Below are positions 1-6,677 of a stretch of 64,000 nucleotides of DNA, piece after piece. A program made the translations under genes and the position numbers. Source of the DNA: an uncultured Bacteroidales bacterium (GTDB lineage: Bacteria > Bacteroidota > Bacteroidia > Bacteroidales > Muribaculaceae); the NCBI GenBank assembly GCA_902787185.1, contig CADAFP010000001.1, forward strand, positions 59,033 to 123,032. Direction: 5' to 3'. The notes beneath the pieces are model-generated. The model had not been told where the DNA came from and made no database searches. It was given only the letters and a program-made list of their open reading frames with translations. The stretch's first letter is position 1, and the number at the start of each line of letters is the position of its first letter.

Positions 1-601
1 GCGGCTGCACCTCGCGCACAAATACAAACGTGCGGCTGCCAGCAATCTGCTCCTTGAACTGGCGGATGTCGGTCAACGAGGCAAACTGGTTGCCCAGCAC
101 GGGAGAATCATACTCAACCATGCAATCGATGGAGAAATCGTCATCAGGCAGGACAATGAGCGATGAGCCCGTCTCCTTGTCAACGACCTTGATGCGCTGC
201 TTCACGACATAATATTCCTTCTCGGCCTCCTGCTCCACGATGCCGGCCTTCTCTATCTCATTGCACCAGATGATGGCGCTGCCGTCGAGGATGGGAACCT
301 CGCCGCAGTTCACCTCTATCAGACAGTTGTCGATGCCAGCAGCATACAGTGCTGCCATGGCGTGCTCGATGGTGCTCACGCGGGCTTCCTTATTGCTCTT
401 GCTGGCGATAACGGTGCCGCGTGTGGTCTCGATGACGTGCTCGGCGAGAGCTTGGATGGTGGGTTGACCTTCCATGTCGATGCGCTTGAACACATAACCC
501 GTGTTCACGTCGGCGGGCTTGAACGTTGCCGTTGACATCTGTCCCGTGTGCAGGCCCTTGCCCGTCACGGTGAAGGCGCTCTTGAGCGTTTTTTGTTTCA
601 T
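1..601 (-). CDS. lpxC: UDP-3-O-acyl-N-acetylglucosamine deacetylase LpxC (3' end outside window)
   Basis: N-terminal 200 codons of the zinc deacetylase that commits UDP-acyl-GlcNAc to lipid A synthesis in the cytoplasm. The ATG is at 601 (MKQKTLKSAFTVTGKGLHTG); the reading frame stays open to the window edge. Visible family signatures are TGKGLHTG near residue 13, the STIEHAMAALYAAGIDN block, whose His is a zinc ligand in LpxC enzymes, and VPILDGSA, which follows it. In Bacteroidetes this gene is usually an LpxC-FabZ fusion; that part would lie beyond the left edge and cannot be checked. lpxD lies just upstream on the same strand, so the two form a lipid A cluster, separated by a 7-bp repeat array. 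Confidence 0.95.
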   Translation of the reverse strand, partial: MKQKTLKSAFTVTGKGLHTGQMSTATFKPADVNTGYVFKRIDMEGQPTIQALAEHVIETTRGTVIASKSNKEARVSTIEHAMAALYAAGIDNCLIEVNCGEVPILDGSAIIWCNEIEKAGIVEQEAEKEYYVVKQRIKVVDKETGSSLIVLPDDDFSIDCMVEYDSPVLGNQFASLTDIRQFKEQIAGSRTFVFVREVQP

Positions 602-621
602 TATTTCGTTGATTAAATGTC

Positions 622-691
622 TATCTCCTAAAAAGCCTAAAGCCTAAAACCTAAAGCCTAAAGCCTAAAACCTAAAGCCTAAAGCCTAAAA
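622..691. repeat. 7-bp tandem array (CCTAAAG/CCTAAAA) between lpxD and lpxC
   Basis: About ten tandem heptamers of the form CCTAAAG or CCTAAAA fill the gap. On the coding (minus) strand the unit reads CTTTAGG. The lpxD stop (AGG CTT TAA) lies at the array edge and matches the unit for eight of nine bases. Each unit carries TAA on the plus strand and TAG on the minus strand; since 7 is not a multiple of 3, three units give stops in every frame of both strands. Confidence 0.9.
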
Positions 692-1708
692 TTAAAGCCT
701 CTTCTTCAACTCCTTGATATCGCTGTACATCTCGCCGAGGCGTTTCAGGTAAACGACCTGACGCGCAAACTCCATCGCGGGCTGCACGGGAGCACCCAGC
801 CACTTGCCGTTGCTGCCAATGCTGTTGTCAACGCCGGTTTGGGCGCCGATGCCGTTCTTGTCGCCCACGGTGATGTGACCGGCAAAGCCTACCTGGCCGC
901 CCACCATGTTGTATTTACCGATTTTGGTCGAACCGGCGACACCCACTTGTGCTGCCATGACGGTACTCTCACCGACCTCGACGTTGTGGGCAATCTGGAT
1001 GAGGTTATCGAGTTTTGCACCTTTCTTGACCACAGTAGCGCCCATAGTGGCACGGTCGATGGTGGTGTTGGCACCGATTTCGACATCGTCTTCCAGAATC
1101 ACGATGCCCACCTGCGAAATCTTCTCGTAGGTGCCGTCTTCCTTGGGAGCGAAGCCAAAGCCGTCGCCGCCGATGATGGCGCCGCCCTGGATGATGCAGC
1201 GGTTACCGATGCGGCAACCGTGATAAATCTTCACACCGGGATACAGAATGACATTATCGCCCAGCGTCACGCCGTCGCCCACATACACCTGCGGGTAAAT
1301 CTTGACGTTCTTGCCGATAGTGACGCCGTCGCCGATGTAGGCAAACGCTCCGACATACACATCGTCGGGCAGGGTAGTGCCCTGGCCAACATGGATGGGC
1401 TGCTCCACACCACGTTTCTCAGGACGCTGGCTGTTGACAAAGTTCAACAGGTCGGCAAGCGTCTTGTAGGGGTCGTCCACGCGAATGAGCGTTGCCTTGA
1501 CCTCCTGCTCGGCGACGAAGTCCTTGCGCACCAGCACAGCCGTGGCTTGGGTGGTGTAGATGTGGTGGGTATATTTGGGATTGGCGAGGAAGGTCAGGCA
1601 GCCAGGTGTTGCCTCCTCGATTTTTGCATAATTGTTAATCACAGCCGAGGCATCGCCATCGACCGTGCCGTTAACCATCGCTGCAAGTTGTTGTGCAGTA
1701 ATTTCCAT
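692..1708 (-). CDS. lpxD: UDP-3-O-acylglucosamine N-acyltransferase LpxD
   Basis: Adds the second hydroxyacyl chain (from acyl-ACP) to UDP-3-O-acylglucosamine in lipid A synthesis; a soluble cytoplasmic trimer. 338 residues, the usual length. Residues 1-100 form the uridine-binding domain; from about 105 on, hexapeptide repeats of left-handed beta-helix type ([IVL]GxxxxI) run to about 300, then a C-terminal helix ([19 protein letters not shown]). The segment [14 protein letters not shown] contains the His that acts as catalytic base in characterised LpxD. The start at 1708 ([14 protein letters not shown]) fits the family. A TACCTTTG -7 box sits at 1753-1760 on the minus strand. The stop codon lies at the edge of the downstream heptamer array. 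The next gene on the strand is lpxC(-fabZ), the standard Bacteroidetes order. Confidence 0.97.
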   Translation of the reverse strand: MEITAQQLAAMVNGTVDGDASAVINNYAKIEEATPGCLTFLANPKYTHHIYTTQATAVLVRKDFVAEQEVKATLIRVDDPYKTLADLLNFVNSQRPEKRGVEQPIHVGQGTTLPDDVYVGAFAYIGDGVTIGKNVKIYPQVYVGDGVTLGDNVILYPGVKIYHGCRIGNRCIIQGGAIIGGDGFGFAPKEDGTYEKISQVGIVILEDDVEIGANTTIDRATMGATVVKKGAKLDNLIQIAHNVEVGESTVMAAQVGVAGSTKIGKYNMVGGQVGFAGHITVGDKNGIGAQTGVDNSIGSNGKWLGAPVQPAMEFARQVVYLKRLGEMYSDIKELKKRL

Positions 1709-1828
1709 GTTGTAAACTGTATATAGTCTAATCGTTATTTCAAAATCGGCCGCAAAGGTACAAAAAAGTTTCTATTCTATGGGCCTTAATCCTTAGTTTT
1801 TAACTGCTTTTCGGGCAATTAGACGTTT

Positions 1829-2275
1829 TTACTGTTCGCTGTGCTTGAGTAGTTCGGCGATTTTGGATTCTATCACAGGAGCATCCTCATAGCCCACGAT
1901 GGTTTTGTACTCGCCCTTGGGGGTGATAAACATCAGCAGGGGGATGGCATCGATATTGAATTCCTGGGCCAATTCAGGTCGCTGGTCCACATCGATGCGC
2001 TGGAAGATCACCTGGCCTTCGTACTTCTTCTCAAGCTTGTCCAGCACGGGAGCCAATTCCTTGCAAGGACCGCACCAGGTGGCATAGAAGTCAACGACCA
2101 TGGGCTTGTTGGCCATAAGGGTCGTTTGTTTCATCCACCCATCCTGACTCTCCTCGGCAGGAGTAGCAACCTCAGTCTGAGCCTCAGTCTGGGCGCTCTC
2201 ATCGATCTGTTTCTCACGATTATTGCAAGCAACAAGCGCTATCAGCGCCACCAAACAAATAAAAATCTTCTTCAT
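1829..2275 (-). CDS. Thioredoxin-fold lipoprotein
   Basis: 148-residue exported thioredoxin. MKKIFICLVALIALVAC is a lipoprotein signal (lipobox LVAC), followed by a Glu/Gln/Ala-rich linker and a thioredoxin domain (about residues 45-145) with the active site WCGPC after DFYAT, and the cis-Pro segment DAIPLLMF. It is probably anchored in the periplasm-facing membrane, acting as thiol-disulfide reductase or thioredoxin for secreted proteins; the redox direction cannot be read from sequence. An in-frame ATG three codons upstream (2284) adds only MRD; I prefer 2275 because GAGAG lies just upstream and the n-region is then a typical MKK. Upstream is a long heptamer array. No dedicated membrane partner (DsbD-like) lies next to it. 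Confidence 0.9.
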   Translation of the reverse strand: MKKIFICLVALIALVACNNREKQIDESAQTEAQTEVATPAEESQDGWMKQTTLMANKPMVVDFYATWCGPCKELAPVLDKLEKKYEGQVIFQRIDVDQRPELAQEFNIDAIPLLMFITPKGEYKTIVGYEDAPVIESKIAELLKHSEQ

Positions 2276-2285
2276 ATCTCTCATC

Positions 2286-2380
2286 TAATATCTAATATCT
2301 AATATCTTTTATCTTTTATCTCTTATCTTTTATCTCTTATCTCTTATCTGTTCACTGTTCACTGTTAACTGTTAACTAAT
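2286..2380. repeat. 7-nt periodic array with drifting unit
   Basis: About 13 consecutive heptamers in phase: CTAATAT (3), CTTTTAT/CTCTTAT (6), CTGTTCA (2), CTGTTAA (2), then CTAATAA. The phase of 7 is kept although the unit changes. The last codons of the upstream minus-strand gene (ATT AGT TAA) are made from the array edge. Confidence 0.88.
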
Positions 2381-2977
2381 AAGCTCTCCCTTGCCTTGAC
2401 GTGTGATCTCGGGTTCGCCACTGGTGCAGTCCACCACTGTCGAGGGCATGAGTTGACCACGACCTGCGTCAATCACGATATCCACTTGTGACTCAAAGGC
2501 TTCGGCCATCAATCCAGGCTCGCAGCGGTAGTCCTCGTCGTCGCCAGGCACCGACGTGGTGAGGATGGGGCCTCCCAGGGTGCGAACGATGGCGAGCGCG
2601 ATGTCGTTGTCAGGGATACGGATGCCCACAGTGCGGCGGCCCTTAAAGGCCTTGGGCAGCTTTGACAGTGCCGGCAGGATAAAGGTGAACGGGCCGGGCA
2701 GGTTGGCCTTCATCATGCGGAACTGTGTGTTGTCGAACCTGGCGAACTGAGCCACCTGAGAGATGTCGTCGCAGATGATGGACAGGTTGGTCTTGGCCGA
2801 CTTCATCTCCTTGATGGAGCAGATGCGCTCAATGGCTTGATTGTTAAGGGCGTCGCAACCCAATGCATAGACGGTATCGGTCGGATAAATGATTAATCCA
2901 CCGTCTTTTAGCGTTTCAACCACCTGGTCGATGAACCGCTGGTTGATGTTCTTTTCAATAATCTGTAATATTTCCAT
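2372..2977 (-). CDS. Threonylcarbamoyl-AMP synthase family protein (Sua5/YciO/YrdC)
   Basis: 201 residues, a single YrdC-like domain. The family makes threonylcarbamoyl-AMP from Thr, bicarbonate and ATP for the t6A37 modification of ANN-decoding tRNAs. Visible signatures: GGLIIYPTDTVYALGCDA near the N-terminus, the KSAKTNLSIICDD substrate segment, LPGPFTFILPA, TVGIRIPDN and the late TVVDCTSG motif. A start at 3016 would add 13 residues encoded partly by repeat DNA (MLGILDNYSQQHI); I chose ATG 2977 (MEILQIIEKN), which matches the start of the fold. The YciO subgroup has a related sequence but an uncertain role, so TsaC versus YciO is not fully settled. The C-terminus (ELIS, stop) is encoded at the edge of the heptamer array. 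Confidence 0.88.
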   Translation of the reverse strand: MEILQIIEKNINQRFIDQVVETLKDGGLIIYPTDTVYALGCDALNNQAIERICSIKEMKSAKTNLSIICDDISQVAQFARFDNTQFRMMKANLPGPFTFILPALSKLPKAFKGRRTVGIRIPDNDIALAIVRTLGGPILTTSVPGDDEDYRCEPGLMAEAFESQVDIVIDAGRGQLMPSTVVDCTSGEPEITRQGKGELIS

Positions 2978-3005
2978 AATATGTTGTTGTGAATAATTAT
3001 CTAAA

Positions 3006-3041
3006 ATCCCTAACACCTAACACCTAAAGCCTAAAGCCTAA
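3006..3041. repeat. Short 7-bp array (CCTAACA/CCTAAAG)
   Basis: Five heptamers (CCTAACA, CCTAACA, CCTAAAG, CCTAAAG, CCTAACA) span the gap and the last codons of the B3/4-domain gene; its C-terminal VLGFRL and TAG stop are read from the array. Confidence 0.85.
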
Positions 3042-3698
3042 CACCCCCGTCTCCACATTTGTCGCGTGGGCATATTTCTTCAGCAGCTCAGCCATCCATT
3101 CCACGGCCTCTTCGACAGGCATCTCGGGAGCAAAGGCGTTGATGTTGATTTGGGCGGTGATGGTCTGCTCGGTGAACTTGGTGCGCTCCTCGTCGCTCGT
3201 CGGCGTGGCGATGGGACCCAGGACATCACGGTAGCAGGGCATCCCCTCGATGTTGAGCACGCCGCGCCCGATGCCGTTATATACGTCATCGGCGGTGCCG
3301 ACGCTCAGGGTGAGCGTGTCGCCCTCGATGCGGTCCCCGTCAAGGCCGCTGATGGCATAGCCGCTCTTGATAGACACCAGATTGACCACGTCGATGAGGG
3401 TGGTGAGACGATAGATTCCCAACCCGCGGATGATGCGGCGGCATAGCGCCTCGCTTGCCACACGGTAGCGGCTGGGATCCTTGCCCAGAGCCTTGTACAG
3501 GTGGCGTGTGCCAGCAATAGCGGGTCGCTTGTTGATTTCCAGTAACTCGTAACGCTGCTTGATTTCCTCGGCGGCAGCCTCAATCTCGGCCCACAGTTCA
3601 TCACACGTGGGGCCGTTGACAACCGTCGCACGAATGAGGCCGATGCGTGTTTCGGGGCACGCATTCAGAATCCTTGGATCAATTTTGATGTCAATCAT
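3024..3698 (-). CDS. Stand-alone B3/B4 tRNA-binding domain protein
   Basis: 224 residues similar to the B3/4 domain of the phenylalanyl-tRNA synthetase beta chain (COG3382-type free-standing protein). Family features visible: the RPAIAGTRHLYKALGKDPSRYR segment, VVNLVSIKSGYAISGLD and the acidic GDTLTLSVG strand. In PheT this domain edits mischarged Tyr-tRNA(Phe); whether the free form edits tRNA or free amino acids is not established from sequence. ATG 3698 is preceded by a good promoter (3722-3752). It lies 46 bp upstream of the Sua5-like gene, so both may be co-transcribed, a translation-fidelity pair. The last six residues (VLGFRL) come from the heptamer repeat, suggesting the original 3' end was replaced by the array. 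Confidence 0.85.
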   Translation of the reverse strand: MIDIKIDPRILNACPETRIGLIRATVVNGPTCDELWAEIEAAAEEIKQRYELLEINKRPAIAGTRHLYKALGKDPSRYRVASEALCRRIIRGLGIYRLTTLIDVVNLVSIKSGYAISGLDGDRIEGDTLTLSVGTADDVYNGIGRGVLNIEGMPCYRDVLGPIATPTSDEERTKFTEQTITAQININAFAPEMPVEEAVEWMAELLKKYAHATNVETGVLGFRL

Positions 3699-3721
3699 TG
3701 CTATCGTCCTAAAAACTGCTG

Positions 3722-3752
3722 CAAAGGTAGTGCAAGCCGAGCGGAGAACAAA
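3722..3752 (-). promoter_or_regulatory. Bacteroidetes-type promoter of the B3/4-domain gene
   Basis: On the minus strand TTTG (3752-3749), 19 bases, TACCTTTG (3729-3722); the start codon at 3698 lies about 24 bases downstream. This matches the sigma-ABfr consensus TTTG-N19-21-TAnnTTTG. Confidence 0.7.
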
Positions 3753-3792
3753 AAGAATTCATTCTTTTTTTATCCCGAGGCGCCGCCTGGAC

Positions 3793-3973
3793 GGAGTGCC
3801 ATAATTCATTCCTAAAACTTTGATCGGGCTACGCCCGAGAAATCAAACAAAATTATTAATACAATCTGAATAATAAATTATTAGATTGATTTATATTACA
3901 GATTTTCTTGTTTTCTTGGATTTCTCGCCCGAAGGGCGATCATAGGTAGCGGCTATCATAATTATGACACACC
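3793..3973. mobile_element. MITE-like structured repeat, copy 1
   Basis: About 181 bp. Ends are imperfect inverted repeats: GGAGTGCCATAATTC at the left and AATTATGACACACC at the right (the second copy at 6457 has a clean GGTGTGTCATAA/TTATGACACACC pair). Just inside each end is a small GC hairpin (CGGGC-TAC-GCCCG-type at about 3825 and CGCCC-GAA-GGGCG at about 3927) followed by GAGAAAT; the core is AT-rich and itself partly palindromic (AAATCAAACAAAATT against GATTTTCTTG). No open reading frame. No clear target-site duplication was seen. Confidence 0.7.
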
Positions 3974-4097
3974 GCCTTGTGAAAAGCATTTAGCTTTCGG
4001 CCATCAGCGATTAGTTTTTTGAGCAAAAGGGATGCGAGGGCCAACTTAAAGCCAAAAGCTGATTTCTGATAGCTGAAAAAATGTTACCTTTGCCCGC

Positions 4098-5213
4098 ATG
4101 ATGAAGAAGTTTTTGATAATCGCAGTATTAATCCTGTCAGTTGCTGGCATCAACGCACAGCCCATGAACAATAATGAGACCGTTAAGCGCATCGATAAGG
4201 TCTTCGATGCCGTGTACAATAACCCCAATGAGCCTGGTGCTGCCGTGCTCATCATGCAGGGCAACGACACGCTCTACAGCCGTTGCTTTGGCTTGGCCGA
4301 CATGGAGACCAAGGCTCCGGTGACCTTCCAGACCAATTTCTGCATTGCGTCGGTGTCCAAGCAGTTCTCGGCAGTGGCTCTCCTGCAGCTTGCCGAACAA
4401 GGTGTGCTCTCGCTCAACGACCCGCTGTCGAAGTTCTTCCCCGAGTTCCAGGCGCCGTTTTTCGACGATATCACCCTGCATCACATCATGAGCCACACGT
4501 CGGGCATCCCCGATGCGCGGCCCCGCACCGATCGCAACTTTGTCCTCTATAGCAACGATGTCACCTCGGTGCAGTACATGTGCACCCTCGACCATCTGAA
4601 TTTCGAGCCGGGTACGCAATATGAGTATATCAACCCCACGTTCCAACTCATTTACCAGATTGTGGAGCGCACGACGGGCATTCCCTTTGAGGACTACATG
4701 CAGAGGAGTGTTTTTGACAGGGCCGAGATGCAGTCCTGCTGCTATTTTGAGCCTGACCGCGACATCCCCCACATGGCGCATGGCTACGAGCATAATGACA
4801 AGGGCATTTGGGAGGAATATGACTACGGCGAGGAGAGTTTCTTCGGCACCAAGGCCGACGGTGCCCTCTATTGCTCCATCAACGATTTCGTGCGTTGGGA
4901 GCGCGCCCTGCGTGACAACCGCATGTGGTCGGCAGCCAGCAAGCGCTTGGCTTACTTGCCCTGGATTCAGATTCCCGCCGATGCTGAGTACGGCTACCAG
5001 CCCCACACTGGCTACGGCTATGGCTTCTTTGTGCAGGATGTCCCTGGTCAGCCCACCCATGTCTATCACCTGGGCGACAACGGCGGCTTCACCATCTATG
5101 CCGGCAAGATTCCCGAGCGCGACCTCATTTTCCTCTTCTTCTCGACGCGCCCCGACATCAACCGCCTCGCCATGGTCAACGAGGTGTACCACATCCTCGG
5201 CTTCAACTTTTAG
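4098..5213 (+). CDS. Exported serine hydrolase of the beta-lactamase/DD-peptidase family
   Basis: 371 residues. The signal peptide (MMKKFLIIAVLILSVAGINA) ends before QPMN. Class C beta-lactamase-like fold: SVSK (Ser85, Lys88) is the nucleophile motif, YIN at about 177 (EYINPTFQL) the second, and HLGDNGG near 324 replaces the KTG box. Such proteins include D-amino-acid peptidases, esterases and PBP4-like carboxypeptidases; sequence alone does not give the substrate, and real beta-lactamase activity is not implied. A TACCTTTG box at 4085-4092 ends only five bases before the ATG, so the transcript would be almost leaderless, or translation starts at the second Met. It lies 76 bp upstream of the caspase-like gene on the same strand, and both sit between two copies of the same MITE-like repeat. 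Confidence 0.88.
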   Translation: MMKKFLIIAVLILSVAGINAQPMNNNETVKRIDKVFDAVYNNPNEPGAAVLIMQGNDTLYSRCFGLADMETKAPVTFQTNFCIASVSKQFSAVALLQLAEQGVLSLNDPLSKFFPEFQAPFFDDITLHHIMSHTSGIPDARPRTDRNFVLYSNDVTSVQYMCTLDHLNFEPGTQYEYINPTFQLIYQIVERTTGIPFEDYMQRSVFDRAEMQSCCYFEPDRDIPHMAHGYEHNDKGIWEEYDYGEESFFGTKADGALYCSINDFVRWERALRDNRMWSAASKRLAYLPWIQIPADAEYGYQPHTGYGYGFFVQDVPGQPTHVYHLGDNGGFTIYAGKIPERDLIFLFFSTRPDINRLAMVNEVYHILGFNF

Positions 5214-5289
5214 GCCATTTCATTCTCCTGTTGGATAGGAGCATCACCCCATCTCTTGAATCATTCTAATAAACACAAAACCATCAATT

Positions 5290-6366
5290 ATGAATAACAG
5301 CATTGGATTGATTATCACTGCGTGTGATCAGATTACGCCAAATCTGACCAGTGCACAGTGTATCACATTACAAAGAGAATTCGCTCGCAGGGCTAAAAAC
5401 AGAGAACATATATCCGGTATGTTCGGACGTAATGGGATCACTACACATACACTCGTTGATACCACGCTCGACAATTTCAAAAATACGATTACCGACCTCT
5501 TTAAGGATAATGATGAAAACTGCATCAGTTATATCTATATCAATTGTCATGGCAGCGTTGACGGTCTTGCAATGGTGTTGGATGGGGATAAAACGGTATT
5601 TATTCCTTACACTGAACTGAAGGGCATACTTAATGTGATAAAGGGGACTGTTGTTCTGATGATTGAAGCTTGCCATTCGGGTGAAAGCATTACCGCTAAA
5701 AAGGCCACACTAAGAAGGATGAATAAAGTTGATTTGAGTGCCCCCCAGGATGTATCCCAGGATGTGAATATGAATAAAGCGATTATTTCGGCTTTTGCAG
5801 CTCCTAAAAGGGATCCGCGCCTGCGTAGTGCTGAATTGCGCATTGATAAGTATAAGGTCATCACTGCTTGTCATGGCGATGAGAATGCATGGGGTGATCA
5901 TATAGTGGGTAATGATTTTACCAATTTCTGGTGTGAAGGTGCTGGATGGGACTATATGAATAACAGCGAAATCGGGATGATGGCCGATGCATCCGGCAAA
6001 GGATACGTCACGTTACAGGATTTGTGCGATTACTCAAATGAGCAGATAAATAATGTAAAGAATCCATCAACGGGAACTGTTGAGCATTATTATCAGAATG
6101 ACATGTGCTATCCTGAAAATAGCGACTTCCCGGTGTTTGGAACCGCGCCAATGTCGCTGTTGAGCACAGCTATTGAAAAATACTATAAGAGATATCAAGA
6201 AATTTTCCGCAGTCCGATAGGCCAGGTGGTGACGCTGCCCGACGGGACCGCCTGTCAGCAATATGAACAAGGCGTGATTGTCCGGTACCCAAATGGCAAA
6301 GTTGAGGGCTTTACCAGATTATCCTATGTTTTGAATCAGCTCAGACAAGCCCCTCCCAAATCATAG
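5290..6366 (+). CDS. Caspase-like (C14/metacaspase fold) cysteine protease
   Basis: 358 residues, no signal peptide, so predicted cytoplasmic. The p20-like core shows the catalytic pair: His87 in YINCHGSVDGL and Cys128 in LMIEACHSGES, each after a hydrophobic strand as in caspases (HG ... xACxSG). A middle part (ISAFAAPKRD, VITACHGDENAWGD, FTNFWCEGAG) continues the fold. The C-terminal 60 residues (TLPDGTACQQYEQGVIVRYP) look like a Gly/Tyr-rich carbohydrate- or wall-binding type repeat, but I cannot assign it. The gene is visibly AT-richer than its neighbours, which hints at acquisition. Bacterial caspase homologues act in regulated proteolysis, programmed death or phage defence; no partner effector or gasdermin gene is seen here, so the role is open. 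ATG 5290 follows 76 bp without a clear promoter. Confidence 0.85.
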   Translation: MNNSIGLIITACDQITPNLTSAQCITLQREFARRAKNREHISGMFGRNGITTHTLVDTTLDNFKNTITDLFKDNDENCISYIYINCHGSVDGLAMVLDGDKTVFIPYTELKGILNVIKGTVVLMIEACHSGESITAKKATLRRMNKVDLSAPQDVSQDVNMNKAIISAFAAPKRDPRLRSAELRIDKYKVITACHGDENAWGDHIVGNDFTNFWCEGAGWDYMNNSEIGMMADASGKGYVTLQDLCDYSNEQINNVKNPSTGTVEHYYQNDMCYPENSDFPVFGTAPMSLLSTAIEKYYKRYQEIFRSPIGQVVTLPDGTACQQYEQGVIVRYPNGKVEGFTRLSYVLNQLRQAPPKS

Positions 6367-6456
6367 TAGGAGGCCCCCTAAAGTCTAAATATCAGACCAA
6401 TTCTTTCCAAGAATCAAAGACCGTGGAAAACAGGAAAATAAACATTCATTTATGAG

Positions 6457-6629
6457 GGTGTGTCATAAATCAACTGTATTCAACATAACCGCCCGTTGGG
6501 CGGGAAATTAAACAAATTATATTTAAAATTAAGTATAATATTTAATATATTTATAATTTTAATTAAAAATTTGTTTAATTTCCCGTGCGTTAGCACGGTT
6601 ATATTATGGTGTCCGAATTATGACACACC
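6457..6629. mobile_element. MITE-like structured repeat, copy 2
   Basis: 173 bp bounded by perfect 12-bp inverted repeats GGTGTGTCATAA (6457-6468) and TTATGACACACC (6618-6629). Inside: hairpin CGCCC-GTT-GGGCG followed by GGAAATTAAACAAAT, an AT-only core, then ATTTGTTTAATTTCC and hairpin CCGTGC-GTTA-GCACGG, so the whole element can fold on itself. It shares its ends and layout with 3793-3973 and its inner motif with 36517-36546. It contains no gene. Confidence 0.8.
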
Positions 6630-6649
6630 GTCATGATATTAATCATGAC
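6630..6649. terminator. Palindrome between convergent genes
   Basis: GTCATGAT-ATTA-ATCATGAC, an 8-bp perfect stem, directly abutting the MITE-like element and lying between the ends of the caspase-like gene (6366) and the leftward CotH gene (6678). It has no U-run, so a transcription terminator role is only possible; it may also belong to the repeat element. Confidence 0.35.
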
Positions 6650-6677
6650 ACATTCTCAATGTGGAGATTACCCCGTT

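Noticed and set aside
839-1726. 295-codon plus-strand frame opposite lpxD
   Set aside because: Shadow of the GC-rich lpxD codons; low-complexity His/Val/Asp composition and no recognisable fold.
4137-5192. 351-codon minus-strand frame opposite the serine hydrolase
   Set aside because: Mirrors the real gene, which has a signal peptide and the SxxK, YxN and HxG motifs; the antisense product has no features.
4098-5213. Antibiotic-resistance beta-lactamase
   Set aside because: Only the fold and general motifs match; the HLG motif and context fit peptidase/esterase relatives, so resistance cannot be claimed.
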